DNA from: Zelopaecilomyces penicillatus
Lineage: Eukaryota; Ascomycota; Sordariomycetes; Hypocreales; Pseudodiploosporaceae
Assembly (NCBI GenBank): GCA_005765155.1
Contig: VCCP01000004.1
Span: 4,278,001-4,342,000 of the forward strand
Length of the DNA stretch: 64,000 nt
Reading direction: 5' to 3'
This document shows, in pieces, positions 1-11,731 of this stretch. Position 1 is the first letter of the stretch; each line of letters starts with the position of its first letter. The notes beneath the pieces were generated by a model that ran no database searches, was not told the origin of the DNA, and was given only the letters and a program-made list of their open reading frames with translations. The position numbers and the translations under genes are program-made.

Positions 1-1238
1 CTCATGTGTATCGCGGGCGACAGAGTAGACCGACTGCTGGCCGCCTTCAACGTGTGCCTTGGTACCCGCCCTAGAGATGCCAGCGGCTTTTGGAGGCGGG
101 CTACGACTCCTGTCGCAAGATCCATCCAGAGTTTCGCCTCTTTCCTGTGCCATTCGCATCTGAATCATCCTTTCAAACTTCTCGACAAACAGATCTTTGT
201 TGTCACTTGCCAGCAGCAGATTTCTCTCTAGAAGGCTCAGCCTAGGCATAAGAGAAAGGTCCATCGCATTGACAGCATCGTATAGCATCGAAAGCGTTTC
301 TGGGACGGGGGACTTGAAGTACTCTTCCAACGCAAGTAAGAGAAGGGGCTAGTCAACGTCAGTTTTCACATTCTCTCTATGCAGACCCCACACAGACACT
401 CAATACTATGGCATCACAAACTGACCTTGTATATGTGCAAGAAGGAGTGCCGAGTGCAAATAGCCATGGCCCTGACGATTGCCCCACGCTTCACAGTCTT
501 ATCGTGCTTGGTGTTGACTAGGTTGAGCACGTAGATGAGGGGTGGCCCCTCTCCTCCTTCGGGTTCGCTGTCTGTTGAATCGTCGTCATCAAAGTCCTCA
601 TCCAGGTCATCCTCGTCATTGTTCGCTTCATCTTCATCGTCACTTTCTGGAACTATGCCAGCAGCCCTGTCCCTCTGCTTTCTCCTCCGTCGTCTCCGTC
701 TTTCCTTTGCAGAACGCTCCTCGTCCTCTTCTTCCTGGCTGGTGTCCTTGTGTAAGAAGAACATGGTCCAATCCTGGTTTCGAGCGTGTGCCTGATCAGG
801 TAACATCAACTCTGCCAGCATATTCTCATCTCCAGTTATGGCTACAGGGTACTGGTGTTCCATCACCGGCCCTCGGTCGATATCGAAAGAAGCCACTAAG
901 ATATATTCGACATGGTTGGTGGTCGCGCTTCGCGGATACTGTGATCGGAGCCTACGTTGCGGGTATGAGTCGGCGTTCACTCGGCGAGGTGCTGAAAGTG
1001 AAGAATGCTGAGAGGATGGCCCGATAGACGGAGTCTTGGATTTGGAACTGGGATCGGATGTGCGGTCTGTGTCGACGGGAAGCATGGGAGATCTGGATGG
1101 ACGCGAGTTTTGTGACATTTGCGAGGGCGAACGTGAGGGTGGGAATGAGGAGAGCGAGGTCTGGCGATCGTGTAAAGAAGCATTGGAGTTATTGTTGACG
1201 CCATTCGCCCGGGACATGTAGGGGAGTGCCGTCGCCAT
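1..1238 (-). CDS. AFI1: Afi1-like Arf3-interacting protein, N-terminal part (cut by window edge)
   Basis: The start ATG is at 1238-1236. Exon 1 runs 1238-426 (271 codons) to a GTCAGT donor, and exon 2 runs from 348 (after CTAG) off the left edge. The first ~105 residues are Ser/Pro-rich and look disordered. A conserved block then begins with VEYILVASFDIDRGP and includes MEHQYP, typical of the Afi1 N-terminal docking domain. It is interrupted by a strongly charged insert (an Arg/Lys run, then a Glu/Asp run), and the fold resumes with PPLIYVLNLV. Exon 2 continues in frame with LEEYFKSPVPETL and a long helical segment. In yeast Afi1 binds the small GTPase Arf3 and helps polarity at the plasma membrane; the family is DENN-related. 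The same role is inferred here. The 3' end is outside the window. The gene is divergent from the EF-hand gene at 2374. Confidence 0.78.
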
Positions 1239-2373
1239 GGTGAAGCATCAATCAACTACTCCGATGAATCAACGTTCTGCTAAGGGCGGCTGGCCAATAT
1301 GCCGATGTTTGACGCTGCTTGGGGCCGTTGCTCGTATATCGTGTATCGGGGGGCTCGTGACGGCTTAGGGATTCGGCTCAACAATGTCCGGACTGGTCGC
1401 CCGTCATGCAATGCAGCAATCGAGCTCAGACCTTGATGCTGAAGTCGCCAGCTTTGAAGATAGCGGAAGACAGATGATGTCGGTTGGCCTGTACCTATCC
1501 AACGGTCTGCTAGGATGGTGCCCGCATCCACCCCACACGCAGGACGGTGTTGAGAGCGGCAGCGGAACGCAGCAGCGTCGCAGACACAGACTGTTTGCCA
1601 GGGGTCGCTATCCGCAGGAGCAAGTGATGCGAGAGGGTATCAATGGGTGTGCGGTCGTGTGCGAGGGGCACCGAGACATGATCTGCTACACTTCCATGTT
1701 GCGACGAGCCTCCTCCTGAATCCGTTAGGACTGAGTAGGGGCACGGTGTGCGCCGTCCCAATGTTATCCAAATACGGAAATTGTGCTGTGAGCGGCTAAC
1801 TCTCTGAACCCTCTCCGCCTACGCACGCTTCTGATTCACTGCTACTCGACCCCTGAATCATGGCCTGGTGGGCTCCTGGGAGCGCTAAAGACAATTGCCC
1901 ATCGCTGCACAAATAGCGCCTTGCCTCTGTTGTTGGCCCCTCCCGCAGGGGCATCCATTGTCCTATATGTGTGTGTGTTCGGACTGGATCCATTGGAAAG
2001 ACAAGCCAACAAGGCTCCAGCTAGCGCCATCTCTAAGCCACTGTCTGGACCCCTTACTGTGGCTAGTGCAGCTGTCCCCTCATTGCAACCACACGGGCCA
2101 CCAGCCACAGATACTGGCCGACCACATGCAAGGCTGTGGTTGTCATGGGGCTGTTGATTTGTTTACCTTGGGGGCCAGAAGAAGCGTGTGCAACAAGGCG
2201 ACTTGATGCCCGAAACGAACATTGCAGCACATCTTATCTTGTCTTTACGCCAACAAAGTAAAACACCAGAAAAAAAACATCTTGCATTAGCAACACTTGT
2301 CATTCTGAGCAGTCAAAATCTTGTTTGTTTCTTGGCCAACCAAAGCAACCGCGCCGATCCATTGCCGATTCTC
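1239..2373. other. Divergent intergenic region between Afi1-like and EF-hand genes
   Basis: About 1.1 kb between two divergent starts, so it should hold both promoters. Short open frames occur on both strands but none shows a conserved domain or codon bias. I see no RNA gene or repeat. Confidence 0.5.
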
Positions 2374-3345
2374 ATGATGGTATGGCCTAGAACCTTGACT
2401 GCGTGCAGGGCGTCATGCTAACACTGTCCTTGCAGTCTGTTTCAGCGGGCTACAAGCCATCTCCCTTTCGATACGGCTCTCCGCCTACAGTTCGCAACTC
2501 GCCCTTTCGACGTCCCGAATCTCCTGCATCCCCCTCGCCTCTACGACAGACAACTCCGACTGGATCACCGACCAAAACCAGCACGCTCCCAGGAGCTTTA
2601 AGATTCGCCAGAGGCAGCACACCGACCAGCACACAGGATATCAGGCCATCGATAACGCAGACAGCTCCGCCAATTATGTCTTCGTTACCGCCAAGACCAT
2701 TACCTGGTTCGCCAGGGTCAGGTTCGAAGCCTCTCGGCCACGGTAACGCTCTCTCACAGCTGCAGCCAGCTCAAGTCAGGACGTTACGGGATGGGTTCCA
2801 GATTTTGGACCGAGATTGTGATGGAGTTGTCAACAGAGAAGATGTTGCCGATATGCTCAATCAGCTTGGTACGTCACCATGTCGCTCTTCTCAATGTTGT
2901 TTAAGATAGTGAATGCTGACATCGGCTAGGTCTGCCTTCAAACCAGTCCGACGTGGGACAGTTTTTTCCACCCTCCAAAGCTCAGACAGTTGCGTTGCCG
3001 GCTTTTCTCAACTCTCTAGCAGAATCATTAGCCGCCCTCTCACCAAGTGACGAGCTTCTATCAGCATTTTCAGCGTTTGACGACGATGACAGCGGGCAGA
3101 TAGACTGGGCGGAGCTGAAGGACGCCCTCTTGAACACGGCACCGGAGCCGGGGCACCACGCACTTAGCGCGGCTGAAGTTGAAAAGGTGGTGGAAGGCTT
3201 TACTGGGCGCCGAGCGTTCAATCGCAACATGAATGCGCAGCTATCAGCGAAACGGGGCGACGTGTTCAAATACAACGACTTCGTTACGTCCATCATGGGT
3301 TCAAATGGAGGGTCTGGTTCCCCAGAAGACGCACAAAACGAATAG
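2374..3345 (+). CDS. EF-hand protein, myosin regulatory light chain-like
   Basis: The model is 2374-2379 (ATGATG), 2436-2868 and 2930-3345, giving 284 residues. The first intron (2380-2435) has a GCTAACA branch site and TTGCAG acceptor; the second (2869-2929) starts GTACGT and ends CTAG. The first ~110 residues are Ser/Pro/Thr-rich, with repeats of SPFR and SP that could be phosphorylated. Two EF-hands follow: one with a complete loop DRDCDGVVNRED near residues 127-138, and one with loop DDDDSGQIDWAE in exon 3. This layout of a disordered head plus a calmodulin-like pair of EF-hands fits fungal regulatory light chains of type II myosin, which act at the cytokinetic ring. A different calmodulin-family protein is possible. 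The tiny first exon is the least certain part; the next in-frame ATG is at 2403, inside the proposed intron. Confidence 0.72.
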
Positions 3346-5795
3346 CAAATACGGCGGGCTGATTATGGATGTACCTATTATTAACTGGGCGAATTACTGG
3401 GGATTTCACACAATGACGGATATGAAACAACAATGGCTAGGCAGCTTGATCACAGAGTCCAGAGGTCTGGAGTTGGGGACGGGGGGTTTTATGGAGTGTT
3501 TGCATGCATAACTTTTCTAGCAGAGACAACAAAGCTATCGAATGTCACGAGTAATGTTTCGTGCGTCACATCACAATTTACATATCTTGTGTGCAGCTGG
3601 CAATCACACAATGAAAACCCGGTAATCCCCTCAACGATCTGCAAGCTCTGCGTAATGAATGGACATTCATCCGCCTGTTTGGTTTGATGAAAGGCATGGT
3701 GACGAAATTGCTGGGGCGATGGCAGATTACAAAGCTCAGGGATCTCAGTGGTGCGCCAGCCGAATCTAGTTAAAACCCATGGCGCCTCGTGTTGCAGGGC
3801 CCGGTAAATAATACAGGTAGGTGAGTCCCCTGTAATCATGATGTTGCTGGCGCGTTGAGAACCAGCGCCAATGTATTTGCTTCATACTGCCAGCTTGACG
3901 CATTGCCCTTCACCAAATAACGATGTTGGATGAATTTGGAGGAGACTCACAATTAATTTGCAGACGTAGGAAATTCATTAGAGCACTCAATAGACCGTGT
4001 CTCCAGTTAATGGCCAGATATTCCTTTCATTCCAATAACCCAAGCGCAGGTGGGGCAAATCAATCCCTACACTTTGATCCCGGACGGGTGTGACAATGAT
4101 TAAAGTGCAGCTGCCGCTCATGGCTCCAGTCTTTGCAGCGCACCAACACGTGTGCCGACGTTGGCCCAGAGGCATCATAATTACAACCACAGCGTACCTT
4201 TATTACCTAGAATGCCCGTAAGTGGACAATGACGTACGCCCTTCCCCACAGACATTGTAAAGATTCACAATGGTAGACAAACATCAAATATCAGTAAACA
4301 GCCTGTGTGCCTGCACTCCGGTCAATGAATGGGTACTTGATTGATATCCCCCCCATTGCTAGGCAGCCTAGTTGCCCCTTTCTTCACCACCCAAGCGCGC
4401 AGATGGGATGGTGAGCTCTTGGGGGGGCCTGCAAGGCTGACGTCTAAAGGGTTCAGTCCCCCACCATTAGCATCGAGCGAATCCCACCTGCCCCACTGAA
4501 CCTTCTAGAATCTCTTCTCGGTAAATGCATGTCCTCGATACATGATTTGCCTGCCACGGAGTAATACGCTTCTTTTTTTTTCTTCAATTTGGCCCCCCCG
4601 ATGGCGCATCCACTACGCACAAAGAAGCACGCAGTTATGTACCGGCTACTCCAGTGAATAGTGCCCAAAGCTGCTTAACACCTGTCGGCGTTGCCACAAC
4701 AGCGCAGTCGCCTTGCATCCGGCTGCACCAGTCCATTGGGTAGCCTGTTGACGCTGGGGAGGCAGTGAGGAGACAACTGTACAAAGTGCCTTGGGATTTG
4801 ATAGACAAACCCGGCCGCCAACCAGCCACTGAGAATAGAACAAGCCATTCGACGTGCACAGTCCGATTGATTGGCTCGGCCCGGGCGCCATGGCCTTGCA
4901 CATCCCGCCCATCCGTCCTTTGCCAGGCATGGGGGAACAGGGAGCCTACAGCGCTTCCAGGCTGATTCGTGTCCACTGATGGGCTCGTAGCAGGACACTA
5001 CAGTGCGCTACAGTGTGCTCCAGTGTGTCATGGTCGCTGCTCCAGGGACCAGCACACGAAAGAGGTGGGGTGGTCCCCCAAAAGGAACGCTGCAGACATG
5101 GTTCCCGTCACCTCTGGTCCCAGCATCTAGCGGCCCGCCCCCCTGGTAGCGTGTACAAAGTCGCGGCCGATTTTTTTTCACAAATTTCTGACGTGAACCC
5201 CCCCCCCAGCCTACCAGGCCCAGGTCACAATTTCTTGTGCTTCGCCCAGTGAGCCCGACAAGCTTGTTGTTTGTGCACCTGATAATATTAAATCGCAGGC
5301 TGGTTTCGCTGCCGACTCCTGTCCTTGTCCTTGCTCTTGTCCTCGTCATCGTCGTCTCTGTCGCGTCTTGCTGCTCGCCGTTGCTGGCGTCCTGCAACTC
5401 CTCTCTTGGCAGACTATTTCTTTCGCTTCGCATCGCATCATCGCTGCCTCGACCGCTACATCGAACGAAGCTTGCCTCAGTGCCTCAGTGCTGCTGCTGT
5501 GTCCCGCCGCCCCTTATTAGGTATTCCGCCGTCGCCCAGTGCCGTCCCCAGCGCCAGGTAACTCCTAGGCCCAGTACAACCTTATTCACAGCGCTGAGCT
5601 CGCTGACCTGCCCTCCACTACAGTGACTGGCGCCCACGCGCCCACACCCCCCGACCCTCCTCCGGCTTAGCTTTTTTCTTTATGCCCGTTTATTGCCTAC
5701 CTTGCTATTAGAGACGCTTTCTCTAAAGTTCCAATAACCGGCATAACCTTGTGACGGGACATCCTTTCTCGACCATCCCCCAGCGCCCGGCCCCA
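3346..5795. other. Intergenic region, no gene seen
   Basis: About 2.4 kb between the EF-hand gene and the TPR/J-protein gene. The last ~500 bases are pyrimidine-rich (CT runs), as expected for the leader of the downstream gene. Open frames on both strands near 4.6-5.6 kb overlap each other and lack recognisable domains. There are no RNA genes or clear repeats. Confidence 0.45.
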
Positions 5796-8041
5796 ATGAA
5801 GTTCTTCGGCGGCAGCAAGAAACCGGCCTCAAAGAAGCACGCTTCCAGCCCCAGTGTCGATGAGAGTGAGGATCATATCCAGGAACATCCTCACGTCCTC
5901 TCGGAGCCCTCGTCGCCCACAAAAAAGCCCGCACCTTCCAAATCTCCCCCCCCCAAGAAACCCTCGCGGCCTCTTTCCTACCGGGATCTGAAATCTTCGA
6001 CGACTCCAAAATCTCGACTTGCCCGCCAGTCCACGGATCCGACTTCCTCCCGTCGCAGCAGCAAATTTGACCCGGATACCCACCCCTTGAATCTTCCTCC
6101 TGAAGAGCGGAAGCGCCTGTCAGCCCTCTCTACCTCCGCCATGAGCGGCCGCAACTCCATGGATATCGACCGGGAGCCTGTCAATGGCGCATCGTCGCCA
6201 CCTCCTCCAGCTGCGAGTCAGAAATCCTCTGCCCAGAGGAATTTCTCTGTGCCTATACCCAATGGCATCAGCCATGACCAGGCTCCACCACCACCGCCTC
6301 ACAAATCAAACCCTTCTAGCCCTACGCCCACTCCCCAGGATGATGCTGAGGCCTACAAGGGCGCGGGCAACAGATTCTTCAAAGAAAAGAATTATCCCAA
6401 AGCCATTGAGCAGTATAGCAAAGGTATGCGCCTAGTCTTGGAAATGGCCCGCTTTCTTAGGAGAACTTGCTAATTTTTTTTTCTTTTGTTTTATAGCTGT
6501 GGACTTGTTCCCCGACTCTTCAACTTATTTGGGCAACCGAGCTGCGGCTTACATGTCAAATGGCCAGTTTGAGGCTGCTTTAGAAGATTGTGGTCGCGCA
6601 GCCGATCTTGACCCTCTCAATGCCAAGGTTTTGTTGCGTTTGGCAAGAATTTATACTGGCCTCGGCCGGCCGGAGGAGGCTATGACGACATTTGGCCGCA
6701 TCAATCCACCTCCTTCCGCCAAAGATATGGCACCGGCCAAGGAAATGTTGCACCACATTAGTTCCGCAAGGACTACACTGCAGCGAGGCTCGGCCATGTC
6801 CATGGTGCTCCATGCTTTAGACCAGGCCGAGCGTGGTCTCGGGCCAGGCGCTGGTCGGCCTCGCAAATGGCAACTAATGCGAGGAGAAGCATATTTGAAG
6901 ATGGGCCGCGAAAACTCCCTTGGAGAGGCGCAGAACATTGCCATGTCGTTGCTTCGCAACAATAACCAGGATCCGGAGGCTCTTGTCCTCCGTGGCCGAG
7001 TTCTCTATGGCCAGGGCGATAACGAGAAGGCTGTGCAGTTCTTCCGAATGGCCATCAACTGTGACCCTGACTACCGAGATGCCGTCAAGTGGTTGAGAAT
7101 TGTGCAGAAACTTGATCGCATGAAGGAAGAAGGCAATACCGAATTCAAGGCCGGCCGGCTCCAGTCCGCCATTCAAAAGTACAGCGAAGCCCTAGACATC
7201 GACCCAACCAACAAGAGCATGAATGCAAAGCTTCTTCAAAACCGTGCACAGTGCAAAATCAAGCTCAAGCTATTCGATGAGGCCATTGCCGATTCTGAGC
7301 GAGCAGCCAGCCTCGATCCTAGCTACGTCAAGGCTCGTAAGACAAAGGCAAATGCACTAGGCCAGTCAGGTCGGTGGGAGGACTCTGTACGTGAGTGGAA
7401 GTCGATTCAAGAACTAGACCCAGAAGACCGCACCATCCCCAAAGAAGTCAGGAGAGCTGAGTTGGAGCTTAAGAAGAGCCAACGCAAGGATTATTACAAG
7501 ATTATGGAGTTGTCAAAGGACTGCGACCAGAATGACATCAAGCGGGCTTACCGCAAGATGGCTGTCAAGCTTCACCCCGACAAGAACCCTGGTGATTCGG
7601 AGGCGGAGGCCAAGTTCAAGGACATGCAAGAGGCCTATGAAACCTTAAGCGACCCTCAGTAAGCACCCATCTATACATCTTGTCTTTAATATGGCAACAA
7701 AAGCTAACAACCCGAACAGAAAGAAGGCTCGTTATGATAATGGCGATGACCTGATAGACCCATCTGACATGTTCGGCGGCGGCGGCATGGGTGGTGGCAT
7801 GGGCGGCATCGACCCCGAGATCTTGTTCAGCATGATGGGCAACCAGGGTGGTTTCGGCGGTGGCGGCGGCGGCGGCGGCGGCTTCAGGGGTGCTGGTGGC
7901 TTCCCCGGAGGTGCCGGGGGTTTCCCTGGCGGTGCTGGAGGATTTCCTGGCGGAGGTCATAGCTTCAACTTTGGTGGTGCTGGCGCTGGTCCTGGTCGAC
8001 AGCGAGGTGGTTATGGTGGAGCTGGATTCCCATTCTCGTGA
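5796..8041 (+). CDS. TPR/J-domain co-chaperone (DNAJC7/TPR2-like)
   Basis: The exons are 5796-6423, 6497-7658 and 7720-8041 (703 residues). Both introns have good GTATGC/GTAAGC donors, and the second has an AGCTAACA branch site. I chose ATG 5796 (MKFFGGSKK) because an upstream in-frame ATG at 5751 adds only leader-like residues. The first ~185 residues are Lys/Ser/Pro-rich and disordered. Two TPR blocks follow (AEAYKGAGNRFFKEKNY onward; then KEEGNTEFKAGR onward), and a J domain sits near the end of exon 2 with an intact HPD in KLHPDKNPG. The tail is a Gly/Phe-rich repeat (GGFPGGAGGFPGG). This arrangement matches DNAJC7/TPR2, which binds Hsp70 and Hsp90 through the TPRs and stimulates Hsp70 ATPase through the J domain. 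Location is probably cytosolic; no signal peptide or membrane segment is seen. Confidence 0.9.
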
Positions 8042-10116
8042 CCAGCCGGCGAGGGCGAACATTATGAAACGGGGGATGATGACGAGAGGGATGAATCTGT
8101 TGCCGACTCTGAGGACTCCATCTCAGGACAGCCGCATACCAATCAAAACAGCAAAACGACAGACGACTTTCAGCAACAGCAAGATGCCAGAGACGGGATG
8201 GTCGAAACCATGCGGCGTTATGGAATGTGGCTCTTGGCGGCAATTGTCTTGCTACCGCCCCAGCTGGTTTTACTGGCTTCGGCAAGCACGGCATTTGTAT
8301 ACATTTGCATGAGGATCATTGGGCACCGCCGAAGCAACAGCCACAAGAACATGGCAAGATAGACTTGTTGATTTACATTACGCAAACCCCCCTTTCCCCT
8401 TTCCCCTCTCTGTATTCCTCGACTTTTGTTTGTATCGGGGGAGAGATGTCTTTATTTATGATGCTTATTTCCTCATTGCTACGGCGTTTTGGGACTAGAA
8501 GAAGGGAAGGAGTGGGAGGGAAAGACGAGCGACTTTTGGTCGGGACGTTCTTTTATAACACCCTTTTTAAGACACGCAAAGACGCAACGACGCGAATGGG
8601 TTGGACACGGAAGGATGGAACGGAGGATGGACGGGTTGGCTATTTGGAGGCTTATTGACTGGGAGTTTGACAAGAAAAAATAGAGGCTGGCTTGGCTGGG
8701 CTGTGGTCAGTTAGTCTGATGAACAAGGATTGAAGATGTGTCAAAGTGAGGATGAGCGTCCTCCCTTTCCATTACCTCAGCAAATAGAACCCAAATAAAA
8801 TGTGCACTAAACAGAATCCTAAGCCGCTTGAGTTGTGTACTTCTAATGTAAAGTATGTCAATCCTTTAGGCGCTTAGCCTTATACACTCAGCCTCGTTAC
8901 TATTGTCTAAGTGGTTGATCTCGGAGCATCAATATCTGCACTTGCCATATCGACAAGAGTTTAGGTATCTCAGGTAAGCCTGATCAACGCAGGCTTTGTT
9001 ATTCTATCAAAGATGGGCTGCCCTTTGCTTGCCTGTCTTGACGTAGTGTCCATTAAATGCTCGCGAATGATTCTAGTGAGAAACATTGTTCTCCTCAAGC
9101 AGATAACGGAAGTTGTTTTCCAACGACTATTTTCTATAGGAAACACATGGCTAAGCATTCTCTTTTAACCAATCTCTTAGCACTTTTAACATCAGCTATG
9201 CGGTCAGGTTCGAGATTCTAAAGACAAATAAAACTAAAAGGACTCAACATGGCAGGCAGGATTCTTCAATAGCTAGGCCCTTCAAATCTAATCAGAACCT
9301 GAGACATTTGACATACTGACAGCGGTAAAGTACCTCGCAGTAGACCAGAAAAAGGGTCAGTTTGGCTTTAGACACCCAGTAGAAAGGTTTGACGTGTGCA
9401 GGGGACAATATCACGTACATTGTGTCCCCATTTTCAGCTTACTAGTGTAATCATATCATGCTGGAGTAGAGGAATCATGAATTTATTATCATCACCGCCG
9501 TTTTGTTTGGTCTTTGCTCGCTTAGAGTTATGTTTTGCTTCTTTTGCCCAAAAGATCTTTGGCAGGGGGTGGATGGATATGGACAGGCACAGTTATTGGT
9601 GGGACAAGGAAAAGAAGATAAACGAGTATCTTGCCATATTTTGTCATCTAAACCGGGGGATTGATATAGAGATTCTCGTTTCTCATTCGTTTTCTCTTAG
9701 ATAATTGCTGCCTCTTTGACCACCATGACTGTTGCACTGCATGAGAGGATGATCACGTCAGGTCAGCATATACCCAAACCTGTGATCCAGATTTCATTCG
9801 CTGTTTTTTGGGTTGGTCGATATCCAACATGGATCCATGAACGTAGATTTACTCAAGATCATATCATCTATTGGATTCGGCTTTGCCCGCTGGTGGGGTT
9901 GGAGTAAGACACAGCTCACCTTGTAATTGCTTGGAGTATCCACCAGTAATTAGTGTAATATCGACGTGAATATATCTCTATTATTTGGAGTATTATAAAC
10001 ATTCGATCGCGGCCACTCTTATGAAACAAAAGTATACTTTCATGTAAAAGTTGACTTCTGTTAAGTTCATTCCGATATTAGTAGTACTCATTTACGACGA
10101 CTTAGCTACACACGAT
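8042..10116. other. Intergenic, becoming AT-rich; no gene recognised
   Basis: The first ~600 bases are likely the 3' untranslated region of the co-chaperone gene. From about 8.8 kb the DNA becomes AT-rich with frequent stops in all frames, the entry to an AT-rich island that runs to about 13 kb. Short open frames (for example 9396-9704) have no recognisable domain. Confidence 0.4.
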
Positions 10117-11731
10117 ATGGCTTCTCTCTTTTCGCGGATGGGACCCATTACTCACTCACTCGTCTCAATCGCTAAAGCGATTGTATGCTCTACTTTGGCC
10201 AAGTATGAACATGACCAATTGAGTATCTTTTATTCGGAAAAGGTTGTATTAGAGAAACTTACATTCAAATCGGGAACACGATGCGCAGAGATACATATCG
10301 TGGATGAGTGGTCCTGGGACCGATTATTATTGTCTGGAAGCAAGGTACAGATTGCCACCTGGAATCACTCGAAAAGATTTTACCAGGAGACTTACTCGCC
10401 GTAACCTAAATAGGGTTTTGCAGAAGCATACATGCTTGGAGAGATTGATTGTGATAATCTCCTTAATATATTTACCGGAAGTAGTTGACCTCGTTCTGTT
10501 TGCACATGTATTACCGATCTGGCTGACCCCCTGTGGATATATAGATCCCCCTAACCAACCAAAGGGAATCTAATAGACTGGACAAAGGACTTTCCATTAT
10601 ATCATCTTTCACCTCGCTCCTCAACCCACTAAATACAATTAGCAGATCAAAGTTGAGCGTCACCATCCACTATGACTTATCCAACAACATGTTCAAGGCC
10701 TTTCTAAGCCCCGAGATGACCTACTCGTGCGGTCTCTGGCTTTCCCCTGACCACCCACAGTACACAAACGATACGCTGGAGAGATCACGGCAACGCAAAC
10801 ATACATACCATATCCGCGCAGCTAGGATTCAGTCATCAGACCATGTCCTTGAAATTGGGACAGGATGGAGTAGCTTTGCGATCCAGGCTGTGCGCGAGAC
10901 TGGATGCAGGGTAATAACTGTGACTCTGTCTAAGGAACAGAAAGAATTATCTGAGCAACGAATCAGTGCAACGGGGCTGAGCGATAGGATTACTGTTCTT
11001 TTGATGGACTATCATAAAGTTTTAGCATTAGGCAATAAATACAATAAGATTGTATCTATCGAATTGTTGGAACATACTGGCTTGGGTTATCTGCCACAAT
11101 ACTTTGTCACAATCAGTGAATTACTGACTGACGACGGTGTCGCTACCCTGCAGGCATCATTGATGGCAGAGATTGTAAATTCCCCTGATCACGCAACACA
11201 TGTTGTACATTGAACTGACTTTGAGGTTCATAGTACCAAAAAGAGAGCAATCATACAAGCTCGTGAGTATTCATCCTCAATATTTTACACTCGCAACTCT
11301 ATTAACATTAGCTCTTATCAGTGATACTTTCATCTGCACTTATGTATGTTACCTTTTCCTCACCCAGGCCCCGCTATCACATTGTTAACTGACTGTACGA
11401 CAAGATATTCCCTGGTGGTTTCCTTCCCAGCATGACCCAAATCGTCCAATCCGTCACAAAGGGCGCTGGGAAATCCTTAGCCGTCGACCTTATCGAAAAC
11501 CTTGGTGGCTATGGCCGCGTTCTTCATGAGTGGGCTGATGCATTTAAGCGTAACTTTGAGGCTTTGATCCGGCCAGAAGTCGTCAAGGCGAACCCAGCTA
11601 TGAGCGACAAGGAGAGTAAAGCATTAAAACAAAAGTGGATGGTAAGTTATGAGTATACTTTTTTTCTTTTGAAGAGTTGTGGGAATTGACGAGGGAGTAG
11701 TTTTATTTTGCGCATTGTAAGGCTGGATTTG
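10117..11731 (+). pseudogene. Relic of a cyclopropane-fatty-acid-synthase-like methyltransferase
   Basis: Pieces of one gene lie in order but in different frames. An N-terminal segment starts at ATG 10117 (MASLFSRMGP). Next comes EAYMLGEIDCDN at about 10423, stopped by TGA soon after. The core domain at 10655-11212 has a HYDLSNNMFKAFLSP entry, the SAM-binding motif VLEIGTGW and the SIELLEHTG segment. A C-terminal piece follows at about 11408-11640 (IFPGGFLPSMTQ), then FYFAHCKAGFE near 11703. These are landmarks of bacterial-type cyclopropane-fatty-acyl-phospholipid synthases found in fungi, which methylenate lipid acyl chains using SAM. Some frame changes could be introns, but the core ends in a stop without a clear donor, and TAA/TGA stops break the N-terminal part. 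AT-rich surroundings agree with decay. Confidence 0.65.

Noticed and set aside
535..1027. Plus-strand frames of 86 and 161 codons opposite the Afi1-like exon
   Set aside because: They are antisense shadows of the charged and Ser-rich parts of the real gene and have no domains.
5008..5626. Overlapping frames on both strands upstream of the TPR/J-protein gene
   Set aside because: They lie in a pyrimidine-rich leader; low-complexity Leu/Ser/Val composition and no conserved motif.
7616..8062. 148-codon minus frame opposite the Gly-rich tail
   Set aside because: Its Ala/Thr/Glu repeats are the complement of the GGC repeats coding the Gly/Phe tail.
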